This document shows positions 14,869-22,448 of a DNA stretch of 42,149 bases, piece after piece (position 1 is the stretch's first letter; every line of letters begins with the position of its first letter). Below the pieces are notes generated by a model. The model did not search any database and was not told the origin of the DNA. It was given only the letters and a program-made list of their open reading frames with translations. This stretch comes from Oscillospiraceae bacterium. GTDB taxonomy: Bacteria; Bacillota; Clostridia; Oscillospirales; CAG-272. The translations under genes and the position numbers were made by a program. The DNA lies in assembly GCA_015063745.1 (NCBI GenBank), contig SVTO01000022.1, positions 1-42,149 of the forward strand, in the 5' to 3' direction.

Positions 14869-16434
14869 GTGTCTGTCAATGATTTGCAGTTTCTCGGCTT
14901 TGTCCTTTTGTCCGTACTGCTGTATTATCTGATACCCGGAAAATACCGTTGGATTGTACTTTTGACCGCCAGCGGGATTTTCTATTTATCAAACGGTGTG
15001 ACAGCCGCCCTGTACATGGGTGCAACGGTGATACTGACCTATACAGCCGGCCGGATACTGGACAAAATCGTGAACATAAAGCCTGCGGGGAATACGCCGG
15101 AGGAGAAAAAACGGCAGAAAACCCGCCTGAAGCATAGAAAATATGCCGTTCTTGCCATATCCCTTGTGCTGAATTTCTCCACCCTCGCCGTTCTGAAGTA
15201 TTCCGGCTTTTTCGCACAGACCGTCAATGCCGCCGCCGGCTATGACCTTCTGCCCATCCCGTCCTTCCTCCTTCCCCTGGGAATATCCTTCTACATATTC
15301 CAGACCTCCGGCTATCTGATGGACGTGCAGCGAGGCAAATATCCGGCGGAACGGAATTTTGCGAAGTATACCCTGTTCGTGTGCTATTTCCCCCAGCTGG
15401 TGCAAGGACCCATCAACCGGTACGATGCCCTGCGTGCGCCTCTGTTCGACGGAAATACGCTGGACTATACCAATATTCAGGCCGGTATTTTGCGGATGAT
15501 GCTGGGTATTCTGAAAAAAGCCATGATCGCCGACGTGCTTGCTCCCTTTGTGGAAACAGTGTACGCCGGATACGGAAATTATCCCGGCATTCTGTCCTTC
15601 CTTGCTGCGGCGCTGTACTGCCTCCAGCTGTACTGTGATTTCTCCGGCGGCGTGGATCTGCTGTGCGGTGTGTCCCGGCTGTTCGGCGTACCCATGGCGG
15701 AAAATTTCGAGCAGCCCTATTTCTCCACCAGCCTTGCGGATTTCTGGCGGAGATGGCATATATCCCTCGGGGAATGGATGAAGGATTATCTGTTCTATCC
15801 CCTCGCCTTTTCTCCCGCCCTTGCAAAGCTGACAAAAAAAGCCAAAGGCCGCCTGCCCGCGGAAATCGTCAAGCGCATCACCCCCTGTATCTGTACCTTC
15901 GTGGTATTTCTGGCGGTGGGTATCTGGCAGGGACCGGGCTGGGCGAATATCGCCTACGGCTTGTGGAACGGTATCTGGATGTCCCTTGGACTGCTCTGGA
16001 TTCCCTTTGCCGCCAAGCATAAGGACAAGCTGCCGAAGAATACAATATTTCTCACCCTGTGGGGGATCTTCCGTACCAATCTGCTGGTCATCATCGGCCG
16101 CTACCTTTCCCATGCCCACGGTGCTTCTCTTTCCATGGCCCTCGGCATGCTGGCCCACACCGTTGTTTCTCCCGGATTTGCTGCCGTAAACAGCGGTATG
16201 CTGGCAGAACTGGGATTGGGCGCCGGAAAAATTCTGCAGGTCACGATTGCGCTGGCGGTGCTGTTCTGCATCAGCCTGGCCAAGGAAAAAGGTGTGGATC
16301 TGCGGGCATGGTTCTGCAGCAGACGATGGTATGTCCAGTTTGTTCTGCTGTTTGTGGGACTGCTGCTCATCGTACTGGGTGTATACGGCAACGATGCCTA
16401 TACGCCGATTGCCTATGTTTATGAAAATATTTAA
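14869..16434 (+). CDS. MBOAT-family membrane protein (DltB/AlgI type) lacking the catalytic His
   Basis: Protein of 521 aa with about ten or more membrane helices, close to AlgI in length. The family signature DFWRRWHISLGEWMKDY is intact, including His297 (equivalent to the first conserved His of DltB). The second signature, normally GxWHG...YGLxHG, reads GIWQGPGWANIAYGLWNG. The invariant catalytic His is Gln354 and the later His is Asn367. MBOAT proteins move acyl or D-alanyl groups across the membrane onto cell-surface polymers. This one either uses an altered mechanism or serves as a channel or scaffold. The start is GTG, directly after the carrier stop, with AGGGAG 8 nt upstream. The substitution is clear in the nucleotides (CAG at 15928). 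Confidence 0.88.
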   Translation: MSVNDLQFLGFVLLSVLLYYLIPGKYRWIVLLTASGIFYLSNGVTAALYMGATVILTYTAGRILDKIVNIKPAGNTPEEKKRQKTRLKHRKYAVLAISLVLNFSTLAVLKYSGFFAQTVNAAAGYDLLPIPSFLLPLGISFYIFQTSGYLMDVQRGKYPAERNFAKYTLFVCYFPQLVQGPINRYDALRAPLFDGNTLDYTNIQAGILRMMLGILKKAMIADVLAPFVETVYAGYGNYPGILSFLAAALYCLQLYCDFSGGVDLLCGVSRLFGVPMAENFEQPYFSTSLADFWRRWHISLGEWMKDYLFYPLAFSPALAKLTKKAKGRLPAEIVKRITPCICTFVVFLAVGIWQGPGWANIAYGLWNGIWMSLGLLWIPFAAKHKDKLPKNTIFLTLWGIFRTNLLVIIGRYLSHAHGASLSMALGMLAHTVVSPGFAAVNSGMLAELGLGAGKILQVTIALAVLFCISLAKEKGVDLRAWFCSRRWYVQFVLLFVGLLLIVLGVYGNDAYTPIAYVYENI

Positions 16435-16452
16435 CCCAAATAAAGGTGTATT

Positions 16453-18288
16453 ATGAACGGACCCAAGTGGTTGATTCTGTTTCTCTCCGCGCTGGTACTG
16501 ACCTTTCTCGTCTGGGGAGGGATCAATATACTGACCGATCCCTTCGGCGTGTTCGGAGATACTGTGCTGAACTGGGATGCCTATACCCAGACCCTGAATC
16601 CCCGTATCGGGAAAACGGAGTATCTGCAGGAGCGTTTTGACGAATTTGATTCCTACATCATCGGTTCCTCCTCCGCCGCATCCTACCTGCCGGAAACCCT
16701 GGCGGCATACGACGGCGGAAGCTGGTACAATCTGTTCCACTACGGCGCGGATATTGACTATGACAGGGAAGTGGTCCGCTGGCTGCTGGAAGAGGACGAA
16801 GTGCGGCATATCGTGCTGGTGCTCGGTCTCAGCGAAGCGGATACCCCGGCGGAAAAATCCGGCCTGACGGACAAAGCCCATTATACCGTCACCGGGGAAC
16901 ATCCCCTTTCCTTCTATACGGACTTTCTCTTTGCCAGCCCCAGCTTTGCGGCAGAGAAGATCCGCTCCCGCCGGCAGGATACCGAAATGCCCCAGGCTTT
17001 TGACGTGTTCATTCCGGAAAACGGAACCTATGACAAACGCCTGCGTGACAGCGAATCCATCGGATCTCTTGATGCCTATATGGCAAAAAACGGCGGGGAT
17101 TTTGTGCCGTACACAGCTCCGCGTGAACTGCAGTATACCGAAGAATGTACATCCGCTGTGGCAGAGATCCGGCAGATGTGTCAGGCGGCGGGCGCTAAAC
17201 TGACGGTGATTCTCTCCCCCGTATCCGATGCCCAGCTGCAGGGATATACAAACGATACTCTGAACCGGTACTTTACCTCTCTGGCGGAAGTGACGGAATA
17301 CTGGAATTTCAGCATTTCCCCCATCACCGCCGATGCCCGGTATTTTTACGATACCACCCATACCCGCAATGCCGCCGCCGATATGGTGCTGGCCGGAATA
17401 TTCGAAACCGATGCCTATTACCCGGATAACTTCGGCTTCCTCTGTGGGGACGGCTATGCCCCTACTGCCGAATGGCTGAAGGACGCCGCCTCTGCCGTGA
17501 CCCCATCCGACTATACGGCCGATATTCCCATCCTGCTTTACCACCATCTCGACCCGGATACGGCCGAAAGCGGCACCACCCTGCACCCCGATACCTTCGC
17601 ATCCCATATAAAACTCCTGTCCGACCACGGATTTGTACCCGTGTCCTTCGGTGAGATCATGGATTACGTGGAAAAAGGCACACCTCTGCCGGAAAAGCCT
17701 GTGATCATCACCTTCGACGACGGCTACCTGAGCAATTACGAATACGCTTACCCCATCCTCGCGGAATACGGCTGGCGGGCGGATATTTTCGTGATCGGCT
17801 CCTCCTTCGGACATTACGAAACCTATAAAGATACCGCCCATCCGATAACCCCCCATTTCGGTCAGACGGAAGCGGCGGAAATGCTTGCCTCCGGTGTGAT
17901 CTCCCTCCATTCCCACACATGGGATATGCATCAGTGGGCACCCTACGAAACCGCCGGAGAGGTGCGGGAGACGCTTCTGCCCCTGCCCGGTGAAAAAGAG
18001 GATGACTACATCCGCGTCCTGCAGTCGGATATAGCCGCACAGAAAAAACTGTTTGCGGATGCGGGTATTCCGGAAAGCACCGTCCTTGCCTTCCCGTCGG
18101 GGAAATATACCGAACTGACGGACGCAGTGCTGAGGGGAAACGGGTACAAAGTGACCCTGACCACCGATCCCGCCCGGCGCAATATCCTGATCTGCGGCCT
18201 GCCCCAGTCCCTTTTCGATCTGGGTCGGCTGAATGTGGGGAAGGATACAACCCCCGAAATGCTCCTTGCTTATTGCCTCGGAGAATGA
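16453..18288 (+). CDS. Membrane-anchored SGNH (DltD/AlgJ-like) fused to NodB polysaccharide deacetylase
   Basis: Protein of 611 aa. An N-terminal helix (about 5-27) anchors it with the rest outside. Residues about 60-330 form an SGNH-like domain: IIGSSSAAS with a likely nucleophile at Ser72/73, and YDTTH giving Asp300-x-x-His303, similar to DltD and AlgJ/AlgX partners of MBOAT proteins. Residues about 355-611 are a NodB/CE4 deacetylase: ILLYHHL, ITFDDGY (Asp422, Asp423), LHSHTWDMH with metal-binding His488 and His493 in the spacing known from PgaB/IcaB, and FPSGKY. It should both handle an ester or aminoacyl group and remove N-acetyl groups from one polymer. It is fourth in the operon, 18 nt after the MBOAT gene, with AAAGGTG before the ATG. 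Confidence 0.87.
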   Translation: MNGPKWLILFLSALVLTFLVWGGINILTDPFGVFGDTVLNWDAYTQTLNPRIGKTEYLQERFDEFDSYIIGSSSAASYLPETLAAYDGGSWYNLFHYGADIDYDREVVRWLLEEDEVRHIVLVLGLSEADTPAEKSGLTDKAHYTVTGEHPLSFYTDFLFASPSFAAEKIRSRRQDTEMPQAFDVFIPENGTYDKRLRDSESIGSLDAYMAKNGGDFVPYTAPRELQYTEECTSAVAEIRQMCQAAGAKLTVILSPVSDAQLQGYTNDTLNRYFTSLAEVTEYWNFSISPITADARYFYDTTHTRNAAADMVLAGIFETDAYYPDNFGFLCGDGYAPTAEWLKDAASAVTPSDYTADIPILLYHHLDPDTAESGTTLHPDTFASHIKLLSDHGFVPVSFGEIMDYVEKGTPLPEKPVIITFDDGYLSNYEYAYPILAEYGWRADIFVIGSSFGHYETYKDTAHPITPHFGQTEAAEMLASGVISLHSHTWDMHQWAPYETAGEVRETLLPLPGEKEDDYIRVLQSDIAAQKKLFADAGIPESTVLAFPSGKYTELTDAVLRGNGYKVTLTTDPARRNILICGLPQSLFDLGRLNVGKDTTPEMLLAYCLGE

Positions 18289-18348
18289 TAAATAATCGCG
18301 GAAAATGCTTCTGTTTATTAAGAAAACCTTTCTTTATCGGGAAAAAGA

Positions 18349-18377
18349 TTGACAAATTCCCGGAATTGTACTATAAT
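18349..18377 (+). promoter_or_regulatory. Consensus promoter of the SPT-like/reductase pair
   Basis: TTGACA (18349-18354), 17-bp spacer, TATAAT (18372-18377). The leader is about 60 nt. No clear terminator separates it from the upstream operon, so read-through is possible. Confidence 0.88.
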
Positions 18378-18443
18378 ACAAAATAGAAACTGTAAACAAA
18401 AGTGAACTGTCCCCCTTATCCGAATATATGAAGGAGAAAGACT

Positions 18444-19637
18444 ATGAAGGATATTTTCGAAAAATGCAGACAGCGTTCCCGTGTGGATGATGCGAAAGAG
18501 AAGGGTATTTATCCCTATTTCCATGCGCTGGAAACCAGACAGGACGTGGAAGTAATTATGGAAGGCAAGCGCCGGATCATGCTCGGCTCCAATAACTATC
18601 TCGGTCTGACCACCAATCCCGAAATCATGGAAGCCGGCATCAAGGCCATCGAACAGTACGGTACAGGCTGCTCCGGTTCCCGTTTTCTGAACGGTACCCT
18701 GCAGATGCATCTGGAGCTGGAAGCGGAACTGGCGGCTTTTGTGGAAAAAGAAGCGGTTATGACCTTCTCTACCGGTTTCCAGTCCAACCTCGGTATCCTC
18801 AGCGCCATTATCGGTATCCACGATGTGGTGATCTGTGACAGAGAAAACCATGCATCCATTTATGACGGCTGCCGTCTCGGCTTCGGTAAGATGCTGATGT
18901 ACAAGCACGCCGATATGGAAGACCTGGAACGCCAGCTGCAGAACGTACCGGAAAACCGTGGTTGTCTGATCGTAACCGACGGCGTGTTCTCCATGGGCGG
19001 CGACATCGCCAAGCTGCCTGAAATCTGTGCACTGGCGAAAAAGTACGGCGCAAGAGTCATGGTGGACGATGCCCATGCCCTCGGCGTAATCGGTAAGGGC
19101 GGACGCGGTACCGCAAGCCATTTCGGTCTGGAAAACGAAGTGGATATCTACATGGGTACCTTCTCCAAGTCTCTGGCATCCCTGGGCGGCTATATGGCAG
19201 CAAGCCGTGAAGTGGTGGAATACGTAAAGCACGTGTCCCGTCCCTTCATTTTCTCCGCTTCCATCACCCCCGCCTCCGCAGCCGTAGCTCTGGCAGCCCT
19301 CCGCCATCTGAAGGCGCACCCCGAACTGGTCACCAATCTGTCCGATATCAGTACCCACTTCCGCAATGCCCTGAAGGCAAAGGATGTCAAGATCATCGAA
19401 GCGGATACGCCCATCGTACCGATTTATACCTACACCGAAGAAAATACCCTCATCCGTTCCAGAATGGTTTATGATGCAGGGGTATACGTAAACCCCGTTA
19501 TCACGCCCGCCTGTGCCGAAGGCGAATGCCTCCTGCGCGCAACCTGTATGGCAACCCATACCAAGGAACTGATCGACGAAGCGGCTGAGATCATCGCTGC
19601 AACGCTGGCCGCACCCATCCCCGGCTATGAAGGATAA
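18444..19637 (+). CDS. PLP-dependent alpha-oxoamine synthase, serine palmitoyltransferase-like
   Basis: Protein of 397 aa, full length for the family (SPT, Kbl, BioF, HemA). PLP Lys242 lies in GTFSKSLASLGGY. Other family motifs are YGTGCSGSRFLNGT, FSTGFQSNLG, DRENHASIYDG and MVDDAHALG. The start (GIYPYFHALET, then EVIMEGKR and MLGSNNYLGLT) and the Lys motif resemble, as I recall them, the Bacteroides serine palmitoyltransferase more than Kbl (usually TLGKALGG) or BioF. SPT condenses serine with an acyl thioester to give 3-ketosphinganine, releasing CO2. The neighbouring reductase overlaps it by 11 nt, which fits the next step. AGGAGAAAG precedes the ATG. The alternative is another amino acid or a short acyl group. 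Confidence 0.85.
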   Translation: MKDIFEKCRQRSRVDDAKEKGIYPYFHALETRQDVEVIMEGKRRIMLGSNNYLGLTTNPEIMEAGIKAIEQYGTGCSGSRFLNGTLQMHLELEAELAAFVEKEAVMTFSTGFQSNLGILSAIIGIHDVVICDRENHASIYDGCRLGFGKMLMYKHADMEDLERQLQNVPENRGCLIVTDGVFSMGGDIAKLPEICALAKKYGARVMVDDAHALGVIGKGGRGTASHFGLENEVDIYMGTFSKSLASLGGYMAASREVVEYVKHVSRPFIFSASITPASAAVALAALRHLKAHPELVTNLSDISTHFRNALKAKDVKIIEADTPIVPIYTYTEENTLIRSRMVYDAGVYVNPVITPACAEGECLLRATCMATHTKELIDEAAEIIAATLAAPIPGYEG

Positions 19638-20421
19638 AATTGTCCTGCTCACCGGCGGAAGCTCCGGCATCGGCAAAGCTGCCGTACAGGCACTGCTCGA
19701 TAAGGGCTGTACGGTCTATTCCTGCAGCCGCCGCCCCTGTGACCTGCCCGGTGTTCACCATATTCCCGCGGACGTCACGGATACCGCATCCGTCACCGCC
19801 GCCGCGGAAACCGTCATGAGAGAACAGGGACACATCGATGTGCTCATCAACTGCGCCGGCTCCGGCATTTCCGGTGCTGTGGAATTCACGGAAGCGGATC
19901 AGGTGAAATGGCAGATGGATGTGAACTTCATGGGTACGGTAAACATGACCAAAGCCGTCCTGCCCCATATGCGTGAAGCGGGCGGAGGACGGATCGTCAA
20001 CATCAGCTCCGTAGCCGCCTCTTTTCCGATCCCCTTCCAGACCTACTATTCCGCCTCCAAGGCCGCCGTCAATGCCTATACCTGCGCTCTGGCCAACGAA
20101 GTGCGCCCCTTCGGCATCACCGTAACCGCCATCCAGCCGGGGGACATCCGCACCGGATTTACCGCAGCCAGAGTCAAAACCTGCACGGGTGACGATGTGT
20201 ACAACGGCAGAATCTCCCGCAGCGTGGCTGTCATGGAGAAGGATGAACAGAACGGCATGGATCCGGAGATCGCCGGCAGATGGATCGCGAAGATCGCCCT
20301 TTCCGGAAGCGGCAAACCCATCCATACCCTGGGCTTCGGCTACAAATGCCTGTGCTTCCTGCAGAAAATCCTGCCATGGTCCCTGGTCAACCGCCTGATC
20401 GGTATGATCTACGCCAAATAA
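19627..20421 (+). CDS. Short-chain dehydrogenase/reductase, possible 3-ketosphinganine reductase
   Basis: Protein of 264 aa, classical SDR. The cofactor site is TGGSSGIG (9-16), NCAGSG follows, and the catalytic pair is Tyr141-x3-Lys145 in TYYSASKAAV. The first 11 nt, including ATG, overlap the end of the SPT-like gene, so translation is coupled and the proteins should work on one pathway. The C-terminus after about residue 230 is hydrophobic (CLCFLQKILPWSLVNRLIG), as in membrane-associated lipid reductases. Reduction of the 3-keto product of the preceding enzyme is the most economical role. SDR substrates are hard to predict from sequence, so this rests on the gene pairing. Confidence 0.88.
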   Translation: MKDKIVLLTGGSSGIGKAAVQALLDKGCTVYSCSRRPCDLPGVHHIPADVTDTASVTAAAETVMREQGHIDVLINCAGSGISGAVEFTEADQVKWQMDVNFMGTVNMTKAVLPHMREAGGGRIVNISSVAASFPIPFQTYYSASKAAVNAYTCALANEVRPFGITVTAIQPGDIRTGFTAARVKTCTGDDVYNGRISRSVAVMEKDEQNGMDPEIAGRWIAKIALSGSGKPIHTLGFGYKCLCFLQKILPWSLVNRLIGMIYAK

Positions 20422-20428
20422 ATAAAAC

Positions 20429-20468
20429 AAAGGGAAGAAAACTTCACGAAAAAGCTTTCTTCCCTTTT
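20429..20468. terminator. Bidirectional terminator
   Basis: AAAGGGAAGAAA (20429-20440) pairs perfectly with TTTCTTCCCTTT (20456-20467). T-rich on the plus strand after the stem, and T-rich on the minus strand as well; it separates convergent genes. Confidence 0.82.
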
Positions 20469-20517
20469 ATCATTTCAAAAAGATATGCAAACGGACGATG
20501 CCCGCAGAAATTCTGTC

Positions 20518-21786
20518 TTACCGGTAGCTGCGCAGATCACGGCCGAGACGTTCGGTTACATTCAGTACAGTACCGCCCTGTGCGATGGATTCGTTGGCGA
20601 GGGCACCGATGAGAACGGAAGCTGCGCCGTCGATAACGGTGGCACGCTTGCAGAAGGGATCTTCCCCGGTGGGATTGATCAGGTCTTCGATCAGCCGTTC
20701 ATCCCCGCCGCCGTGGGCATCACCGAAGGACTGCACGGGAATATCCTCGGGGGCTTCGCCGTAACGGATCACACGGATGGAGTCTCTGCCGTAGCTGATC
20801 AGATCGCCGTGACCGTCCAGCACTTCGCCGGCTTCCAGACGTCCCTTGGTGCCGGTGAACGCAATACGCCATCCTTCAAAGGGAGCGTTGGCGTTGATGG
20901 CATAGGTCATGGTCACGCCGTTTTCGTACAGCACGTTCAGACTGGCGGAATCGTAAATATCGATTTCCTTGCGGAACAGGCAGGCATCCGTTGTGTAGCC
21001 GTCGTACTTCTTGTTGGCCATGTACATACGGTCGTTGGACACGAGATCCTTGTACAGCGCACAGGTGTTGGCATGGGGACAGTTGTGGCAGTGGGTACCG
21101 GGGGTGTCGCCGCCGATTTTGCTGCGGTCCGTACCCTTTGCGCCGTAACGGTCCAGTTTTCCGAAGGCAGAAACCTTTGCCGGGTAGGAATTTACATACC
21201 AGTTGGCAAGGTCGAAATGATGAGTAGCCTTGGTCAGCAGCAGACCACCGGAATTGGCCAGTTTGCCGTGCCAGCGGCGGAAGTAACTGGTGCCGTGGCC
21301 GTTGTAGATCAGATTCCATTCAAAGGTAACATTCTCAACATCACCGATCGCACCGGACTGAAGCAGTTCCTTTACCTTCAGCTTGTAGGGCATATAGCGC
21401 ATATTGAAAGTCATGGTGATATTCTTGCCCGTACGTTCTCTGGCATCCAGCAGATCCCGAACCTGATCCACCGTAATGCACATGGGCTTTTCGATAATCG
21501 CATCACAGCCGGCTTCCATAGCCTTGATGGCATATTCCGCATGGAAGCTGTCCATGGTGGTCACGATCACGGCATCGGGCTTGGCTTCGTGTATCATTTC
21601 ATAAAAGGTTTCGTATACCGGAATATTGCCGCAGGAGGAAGATACCAGTCTGGAACGACCGGGATTGCAGTCGTAAATGCCGACAACTTCACACATATTG
21701 CGGTATTTTTCGGAAGTCAGATTCAGCGCATACATACCGTATCCGCGGGAAGATGCACCGACTATACAAAAACGTTTCTTTTCCAT
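20518..21786 (-). CDS. Gfo/Idh/MocA-family oxidoreductase with Cys-rich insert
   Basis: Protein of 422 aa. The Rossmann start is FCIVGASSRGYG; IIEKPMC carries the Glu-Lys-Pro motif, and KATHHFDLANWY contains the usual His pair. Compared with the 357-aa paralogue at 8639 it is longer and carries the insert THCHNCPHANTC (Cys233, Cys236, Cys242) followed some 27 residues later by DACLF, together able to bind zinc or an iron-sulfur centre. I recall similar Cys clusters in some members of this family. The start is placed at 21786 because GAGG lies about 6 nt before it; the in-frame ATG at 21798 has none. Likely an NAD-dependent sugar or cyclitol oxidoreductase; substrate unknown. Confidence 0.88.
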   Translation of the reverse strand: MEKKRFCIVGASSRGYGMYALNLTSEKYRNMCEVVGIYDCNPGRSRLVSSSCGNIPVYETFYEMIHEAKPDAVIVTTMDSFHAEYAIKAMEAGCDAIIEKPMCITVDQVRDLLDARERTGKNITMTFNMRYMPYKLKVKELLQSGAIGDVENVTFEWNLIYNGHGTSYFRRWHGKLANSGGLLLTKATHHFDLANWYVNSYPAKVSAFGKLDRYGAKGTDRSKIGGDTPGTHCHNCPHANTCALYKDLVSNDRMYMANKKYDGYTTDACLFRKEIDIYDSASLNVLYENGVTMTYAINANAPFEGWRIAFTGTKGRLEAGEVLDGHGDLISYGRDSIRVIRYGEAPEDIPVQSFGDAHGGGDERLIEDLINPTGEDPFCKRATVIDGAASVLIGALANESIAQGGTVLNVTERLGRDLRSYR

Positions 21787-21820
21787 AGCATACCTCATTA
21801 TTGTTTATAGGTTTGACTAT

Positions 21821-21849
21821 ATTATAGCAACACACCCACCTTTTGTCAA
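21821..21849 (-). promoter_or_regulatory. Consensus promoter of the minus-strand oxidoreductase
   Basis: On the minus strand: TTGACA (21849-21844), 17-bp spacer, TATAAT (21826-21821). Confidence 0.88.
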
Positions 21850-21912
21850 GAACCGTACATCGGAAATCTTCCGCCCGGTCCGTCATATTCCCATCCTGCA
21901 AAGCATAAAATT

Positions 21913-21928
21913 TCCCGTCCGGACGGGA
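21913..21928. other. Perfect 16-bp palindrome in the divergent intergenic region
   Basis: TCCCGTCCGGACGGGA, two-fold symmetric without a spacer, about 65 bp upstream of the oxidoreductase -35 and 70 bp upstream of the feoA -35. Candidate binding site for a dimeric regulator; the regulator is unknown. The rest of the 334-base gap 21787-22120 holds the two divergent promoters and two metal-operator sites. Confidence 0.45.
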
Positions 21929-21996
21929 TGTTTTCCCCATGGCAGAAGTACAGAATGAAATTTTGAAAAAATGCAGAATTATTTTTTCGAAATATA

Positions 21997-22025
21997 TTGA
22001 CAAATTATAACATACATGGTATACT
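21997..22025 (+). promoter_or_regulatory. feoA promoter
   Basis: TTGACA (21997-22002), 17-bp spacer, TATACT (22020-22025). The first GTTAG operator begins 8 bp after the -10, so a bound repressor would cover the transcription start. Confidence 0.82.
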
Positions 22026-22032
22026 ATTATGT

Positions 22033-22050
22033 GGTTAGAGAGTGCTAACC
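22033..22050. promoter_or_regulatory. Metal-repressor operator 1 (GTTAG-N6-CTAAC)
   Basis: GGTTAG-AGAGTG-CTAACC, an 18-bp inverted repeat at the predicted feoA transcription start. The half-sites TTAG/CTAA resemble DtxR/IdeR-type operators. It is one of four such sites in 3.1 kb. Confidence 0.7.
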
Positions 22051-22068
22051 CTCTATTTTGCCAAGCCG

Positions 22069-22084
22069 GTTAGTCAAGACTAAT
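22069..22084. promoter_or_regulatory. Metal-repressor operator 2 (GTTAG-N6-CTAAT)
   Basis: GTTAG-TCAAGA-CTAAT in the feoA leader, about 36 bp after operator 1 and flanked by GCCG/CGGC, which could also form an RNA hairpin. Confidence 0.55.
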
Positions 22085-22120
22085 ACGGCAGAGAAAGACC
22101 TAATGAATCGCGGTGATGTT

Positions 22121-22336
22121 ATGAATCTGAAAGACGCAGTGGAAGGAAAAGAGTATATCATCAAGGAAATCGTAACCGATGATGAAGAACTGGATGCTTT
22201 TCTGTTCTCCCTGGGCTGCTACAGCGGTGAGGCGATTACCGTTATTACCCATCGCAGAGGCGGCTGTACCGTTTCCATCAAGGACGGCAGATACAACATT
22301 GACAATCAGCTGGCGGAAGCAATCCGTGTTGAATAA
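22121..22336 (+). CDS. feoA: FeoA, small SH3-like partner of the ferrous iron transporter
   Basis: Protein of 71 aa, the usual FeoA size. It has the SH3-like beta pattern of FeoA (EYIIKEIV, then LGCYSGEAITVITHRRGGCTVSIKDGRYNID, written here only in outline, ending AEAIRV). FeoA is a cytoplasmic accessory of FeoB in Fe(II) uptake. The start at 22121 follows GGTG by about 6 nt; an in-frame ATG at 22103 is possible and would add six residues. feoB follows after 112 nt with its own operator copy. Confidence 0.85.
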   Translation: MNLKDAVEGKEYIIKEIVTDDEELDAFLFSLGCYSGEAITVITHRRGGCTVSIKDGRYNIDNQLAEAIRVE

Positions 22337-22361
22337 ATTCGGTGTAAAAACGATCGGCTGA

Positions 22362-22390
22362 TTGTTTTTATCCCAAACAGTTAGTATATG
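22362..22390 (+). promoter_or_regulatory. Possible internal promoter for feoB
   Basis: TTGTTT (22362-22367), 17-bp spacer, TATATG (22385-22390). The -10 falls inside operator 3. Weak match, supported mainly by the operator position. Confidence 0.4.
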
Positions 22391-22395
22391 CTAAC
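22380..22395. promoter_or_regulatory. Metal-repressor operator 3 upstream of feoB
   Basis: GTTAG-TATATG-CTAAC. The flank TATCCCAAACAGTTAGTATA is shared almost exactly with operator 4 at 25157, implying a duplicated regulatory segment. Confidence 0.7.
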
Positions 22396-22448
22396 ATACA
22401 AAACGTATATTTTTTATCCGAAAAGGATACATATCAGGAGGGAAACGT

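Noticed and set aside
12648..14879. 743-codon minus-strand frame across the DltA-like and carrier genes
   Set aside because: It is antisense to genes with complete adenylation and carrier motifs, and its product is low-complexity and unlike any family.
14989..17931. 980-codon open frame on the minus strand
   Set aside because: It lies antisense to the MBOAT and SGNH-NodB genes, which have clear motifs, ribosome sites and coupling. The antisense product shows no recognisable domain and results from codon bias.
18444..19637. Glycine C-acetyltransferase (Kbl) or BioF as the first choice for this enzyme
   Set aside because: Not excluded, but the PLP-Lys motif TFSKSLAS and the N-terminal motifs resemble SPT more, there is no threonine dehydrogenase or biotin gene nearby, and the overlapping SDR fits ketosphinganine reduction.
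22051..22120. Riboswitch in the feoA leader
   Set aside because: The leader is only about 90 nt, its structure is explained by the two inverted-repeat operators, and no known metal riboswitch core is recognisable.
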